A stretch of 64,000 bases of DNA, taken from NCBI RefSeq assembly GCF_040892545.1, contig NZ_CP156079.1, forward strand, positions 4,623,501 to 4,687,500, read 5' to 3'. Source of the stretch: Paracidovorax avenae (GTDB lineage: Bacteria > Pseudomonadota > Gammaproteobacteria > Burkholderiales > Burkholderiaceae_C). The notes beneath the pieces were generated by a model. It saw nothing but the letters and a program-made list of their open reading frames with translations, did no database searches and had not been told where the DNA came from. Below, in pieces: positions 61,312 through 64,000 of the stretch; the stretch's first letter is position 1, and every line of letters begins with the position of its first letter. The position numbers were made by a program, and so were the translations under genes.

Positions 61312-62865
61312 ATGGAAATCGAATTCAAGTTCCTGATCCCCGAGCACCGCCTGGAAGGCGTGGAAGCCGCACTGCAGCAAGGTCCCTTCACTGCGTGCCG
61401 CATGGAAGCGCATTACTTCGACACGCCCGAGGGCGACCTCGCCCGCCACGGCATCGCATGGCGCGTGCGCAACGAAGGCGGGGCCTGGGTACAGACCGTG
61501 AAGACCCTGGGCGACGGGCCTCTGGCGCGCGGGGAGCACAACGCGCCCGTGCCGCGGCCCGCCGATCCGGCGGGCATTCCCCGCCCCGACCCCGTCCTGC
61601 ATGCCGGCTCCACCGCAGGCAGGCAGCTCGCCAAGGTGCTGGCGGGCGCCAGGGCCGCGCCTGTTGCGACCTATGGCACCGAATTCGAGCGCGTGGCGCG
61701 CGACATCCCCCTGCCCGGCGGCGCGATGGAAGTGGCGCTGGATGTCGGCCGCGTGGTGGCCCGCCGCGGCGGCGCAGACGAGGTGTCCGAACCCCTCTGC
61801 GAACTGGAACTGGAACTGAAGCAGGGCTCCGTGCCCGCCCTCGTGGCGGCCGCCACCCAATGGGCGCGTACGCACGGACTGGTGCTGAGCACCCTGTCCA
61901 AGGCCGAGCGGGGCGAGCGCCTGCGGGCCGGGCAGGCCGCCGGCCCCGCGGCCAAGGCCGGCCCGGTCCGCGCGCCGAAGGGGCATCTCCCCGCAGGACA
62001 GGACCTGCAGCGAGCCGTGGTCGCCCACTGCCTGGAACAGATCCTGGCCAACGCGAGCGAGATCGCGCACGGCCACGCCGATGACAGGCACATCCACCAG
62101 CTGCGCGTGGGCCTGCGGCGCCTGCGCACCGCCTTGCGCGAATTCGACCGCGTGGCGCCCGGCCGCTTCGATCCCGCGTGGCAGGCGCCGCTGCGCACCG
62201 CCTTCCGCCGCCTGGGCACCCTGCGGGATGGCGGGCACGTGCTGGAGCGGATCGGCGAGGCGCTCCGCCAGGCCGGGACGCCTGCCGTGGACACCGGCGG
62301 CTCGCCGTCCGAATCCCCGCAGCACATCGTGGCCGATGCCGCGTTCCAGTCCACCCTGGTCGCGCTGATGGGATTCGCGGCCACGCCGGGCCGCCCGCCA
62401 CAGGCGCGCAGCAGCGAGGAACGCGGGCTGGACGCGGACGCCACACGGCGCGCGCTGCGCAAGGCCCTGCGCAAGCTGCACCGGGGCATCGCCGAAGATG
62501 CGGCTTCGTTCGGCAGCCTGCCGGCCGAACGCCGCCACGGCGTGCGCAAGCGCGTCAAGCGCCTGCGCTACCTGGCCGAATTCCTCGCGCCCGCGCTCAA
62601 GGGCGGCGGCAAGGATTTCCTGCGCCACCTGGAGCCCGCGCAGGACGCCCTGGGCCGCCTCAACGACGAACAGGTAGCGGAGGCACGGTACCGCCAGCTC
62701 GCGGCGAAGCACCCGAAGGCCTGGTTCGCCGTCGGCTGGCTGGCGGCACGGCGCGAGCCGCTGCTGGCGGAGTGCGAGCGCGCGCTGGGGCGGCTGAAGG
62801 AGGGACCGGAGGTGCGCAAGGGCGGGTTCCGCCAGACCGGAGACGGTGTGAGAATGGAACGATGA
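61312..62865 (+). CDS. CYTH-CHAD domain protein
   Basis: 517 residues; AGGAG (61301-61305) precedes ATG 61312. The N-terminal CYTH domain (about 1-200) starts EIEFKF, the E-x-E-x-K metal-phosphate motif of triphosphate tunnel enzymes, with TVKTLG and a later ELELELKQG. The CHAD domain (about 225-500) is helical with conserved His and basic residues: HIHQLRVGLRRLRTALREF, RRHGVRKRVKRLRYLAEFL. CHAD domains bind polyphosphate. A triphosphatase acting on or near polyphosphate is the likely role. The next gene starts inside its stop (ATGA). Confidence 0.93.
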   Translation: MEIEFKFLIPEHRLEGVEAALQQGPFTACRMEAHYFDTPEGDLARHGIAWRVRNEGGAWVQTVKTLGDGPLARGEHNAPVPRPADPAGIPRPDPVLHAGSTAGRQLAKVLAGARAAPVATYGTEFERVARDIPLPGGAMEVALDVGRVVARRGGADEVSEPLCELELELKQGSVPALVAAATQWARTHGLVLSTLSKAERGERLRAGQAAGPAAKAGPVRAPKGHLPAGQDLQRAVVAHCLEQILANASEIAHGHADDRHIHQLRVGLRRLRTALREFDRVAPGRFDPAWQAPLRTAFRRLGTLRDGGHVLERIGEALRQAGTPAVDTGGSPSESPQHIVADAAFQSTLVALMGFAATPGRPPQARSSEERGLDADATRRALRKALRKLHRGIAEDAASFGSLPAERRHGVRKRVKRLRYLAEFLAPALKGGGKDFLRHLEPAQDALGRLNDEQVAEARYRQLAAKHPKAWFAVGWLAARREPLLAECERALGRLKEGPEVRKGGFRQTGDGVRMER

Positions 62866-63737
62866 GCACTTCGACCTCATCCTTCCCTTCCGATGCCGAC
62901 GGCACCCCCGTCGCGACGTACACCTGGGCCGACGTGTCCGGCACACCCACGGGCGTGGTGCAGATCGCCCACGGGCTGGCCGAGCACGGCGAGCGCTACG
63001 ACCGCTTCGCCAAGGCACTGAACGCCGCCGGTTTCCTGGTCCACGCGGTGGACCACCGCGGCCACGGGCGCACCGCGGGCGGACGCATGGGCGACTTCGG
63101 CAAGGCCGGCTTCGAGGGCCTGATCGCCGACGTGGCCCAGTTCGGCGCCCTGCTGCGGGCCCGGCACGGGCAGCTGCCCCTGTTCCTGTTCGCCCACTCG
63201 ATGGGCTCCTTCGCCGCGCAGGCCGCCCTCCTCGACCATTCGGCAACGTGGTCCGGCGTGGTCCTGTCCGGATCGACCGCGCTGGACCTGTTCGCCGCCG
63301 ACCTGGCGAATCCCCCGCCAGGCGCTCCCGCAGGCCTGGCGGCGCTCAATGCGGGCTTCGCGCACCGCACGGGCTACGAGTGGCTGTCGCGCGACGCGGC
63401 CGAAGTGGACGCCTACGTCGCCAACCCCTGGTGCGGATGGGACGTTCCCCCCGACGTGTTTCCTGCCTTGATGGCGCCCGCCCCCCGCGTCGCCGATCCG
63501 GCCCGGCTGGCCGGCATCCGCGGCGACCTGCCCATCCTCATCGCGTCCGGCGACGCGGATCCGCTCGCCGGCGGCGGCGAGCGGCTGAAGATCCTGGGCC
63601 GGCGCTACCGCGACGCGAGCATCGCCGACGTGACCGTGAAGCTCTACCCGGCCGGCCGCCATGAAATCCTGAACGAAACCAACCGCGACGAGGTGACCGC
63701 CGATATCGTGGCCTGGCTGCGCGCGCACGCGGCCTGA
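62862..63737 (+). CDS. Alpha/beta hydrolase, monoacylglycerol lipase-like
   Basis: 291 residues from ATG 62862, overlapping the CYTH-CHAD stop. VQIAHGLAEHGERYDRFAKALNAAGF and AVDHRGHGRTAGG are typical of the Hydrolase_4 group. The nucleophile lies in FLFAHSMGSFAAQ (H-S-M-G), the acid in ILIASGDADPLAGG and the catalytic His in YPAGRHEILNE. No signal peptide. Likely a cytoplasmic lipase or esterase. The coupling with the polyphosphate-related gene has no obvious explanation. Confidence 0.92.
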   Translation: MSTSTSSFPSDADGTPVATYTWADVSGTPTGVVQIAHGLAEHGERYDRFAKALNAAGFLVHAVDHRGHGRTAGGRMGDFGKAGFEGLIADVAQFGALLRARHGQLPLFLFAHSMGSFAAQAALLDHSATWSGVVLSGSTALDLFAADLANPPPGAPAGLAALNAGFAHRTGYEWLSRDAAEVDAYVANPWCGWDVPPDVFPALMAPAPRVADPARLAGIRGDLPILIASGDADPLAGGGERLKILGRRYRDASIADVTVKLYPAGRHEILNETNRDEVTADIVAWLRAHAA

Positions 63738-63752
63738 CGCGCCGCCCGGCGG

Positions 63753-63833
63753 TCAGAAGGCGCCGTACCGGTAGGCGAAGTACAGCGCGGCCAGCACGCC
63801 GGCCACCGAGAGGAAAGTCATCAGCCTGGACAT
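63753..63833 (-). CDS. 26-residue membrane peptide
   Basis: From ATG 63833, with AGGAG five bases upstream, an unusually good ribosome site for this window. The peptide begins SRLMTFLSVAGVLAALYFAY and ends RYGAF, a single hydrophobic helix with a basic start. It lies 31 bases after the stop of the truncated membrane-protein gene at the right edge, so it is probably the last gene of that operon, like small subunits such as CydX or KdpF in other complexes. It does not match those by eye. Function unknown. Confidence 0.6.
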   Translation of the reverse strand: MSRLMTFLSVAGVLAALYFAYRYGAF

Positions 63834-63864
63834 CCGGGCTCCTGGGAAAGAAGGACCTGCATCG

Positions 63865-64000
63865 TCAGGTCGGGTTGATGCTGTGCTGCGCGAGGTAGAT
63901 CTCGACCAGCATGAGCGTATAGGTGGCCACCAGCCCCAGCATGGCCAGCACGAAAAGGCCGGCCACCGGCCGGTCGAAGGCGATGCCCAGCTCGTTGCCC
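63865..64000 (-). CDS. C-terminus of a membrane protein, truncated by the window edge
   Basis: About 44 codons ending at TGA 63865-63867. They read GNELGIAFDRPVAGLFVLAM, then LGLVATYTLMLVEIYLAQHS and INPT: one clear membrane helix and a short polar tail. It resembles the last helix of ABC-type permeases of the SsuC group, but too little is visible to name it. Its upstream part is outside the window. Confidence 0.6.
   Translation of the reverse strand, partial: GNELGIAFDRPVAGLFVLAMLGLVATYTLMLVEIYLAQHSINPT

Overview
The window is high-GC, densely packed beta-proteobacterial chromosome, most like Acidovorax/Paracidovorax or a close Comamonadaceae relative. This rests on gene content (tandem cyanophycin synthetases with the DUF1854/ABC pair, LpqC-type polyhydroxybutyrate esterase with a CopG-like partner, PaoABC-type oxidoreductase, I-C type CRISPR repeat) and on a perfect plant-inducible-promoter (PIP) box of the kind read by HrpX/HrpB in plant pathogens. 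The genus is an inference. No rRNA, tRNA, insertion sequence or prophage was seen.

Layout, left to right. 1-100: the last two repeats of a CRISPR array. 204-4957: a DUF4174 protein, then a Fur-box-driven operon of a TonB-dependent receptor and two PstS-like binding proteins. 4961-9910: a decayed CZB-like protein, a luciferase-like monooxygenase, an unlinked gspF, a cytosolic 5'-nucleotidase, an EF-hand protein and an unknown protein. 10072-18022: the cyanophycin locus (DUF1854 protein and ABC exporter on minus; CphA-prime and CphA on plus). 18053-23061: creA, a VOC-family remnant, a GFA-family protein, a FrnE-like DsbA protein, alkB, an unknown Ser/Pro-rich protein behind the PIP box, and a transglutaminase-like protein. 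23318-34885: catalase katE, then signalling genes: a receiver, a four-gene overlapping operon (giant hybrid kinase, CheR, CheB, receiver-kinase), an orphan ParB-like protein and a diguanylate cyclase. 34981-42712: a second TonB receptor operon with a complete peptide/nickel-type ABC importer. 42834-46282: recQ and a haem-oxygenase-like diiron protein, convergent across a strong terminator. 46407-52514: a molybdenum hydroxylase operon with xdhC and a divergent MobA-like protein. 52569-64000: nitroreductase, NrtR-like Nudix regulator next to a periplasmic nucleotidase, LysR/YeiH pair, Rnk, polyhydroxybutyrate esterase with CopG-like regulator, CYTH-CHAD protein, alpha/beta hydrolase, and at the right edge a 26-residue membrane peptide behind a truncated membrane protein gene.

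Themes. Several operons are translationally coupled through 4-bp ATGA or GTGA overlaps (781-4957, 27160-32098, 37793-42712, 46407-51620). Metal acquisition appears twice, each time as outer-membrane receptor plus periplasmic binding protein; only the second has its inner-membrane importer. Storage metabolism appears as cyanophycin and polyhydroxybutyrate genes.

The best candidates for new biology are the PIP-box-driven unknown protein (20932-21942), the TonB/PstS-like operon (781-4957), the apparently leaderless CopG-like gene with an operator between its -35 and -10 (61089-61123), and the orphan diiron protein whose leader carries a perfect inverted repeat (44810-46328).
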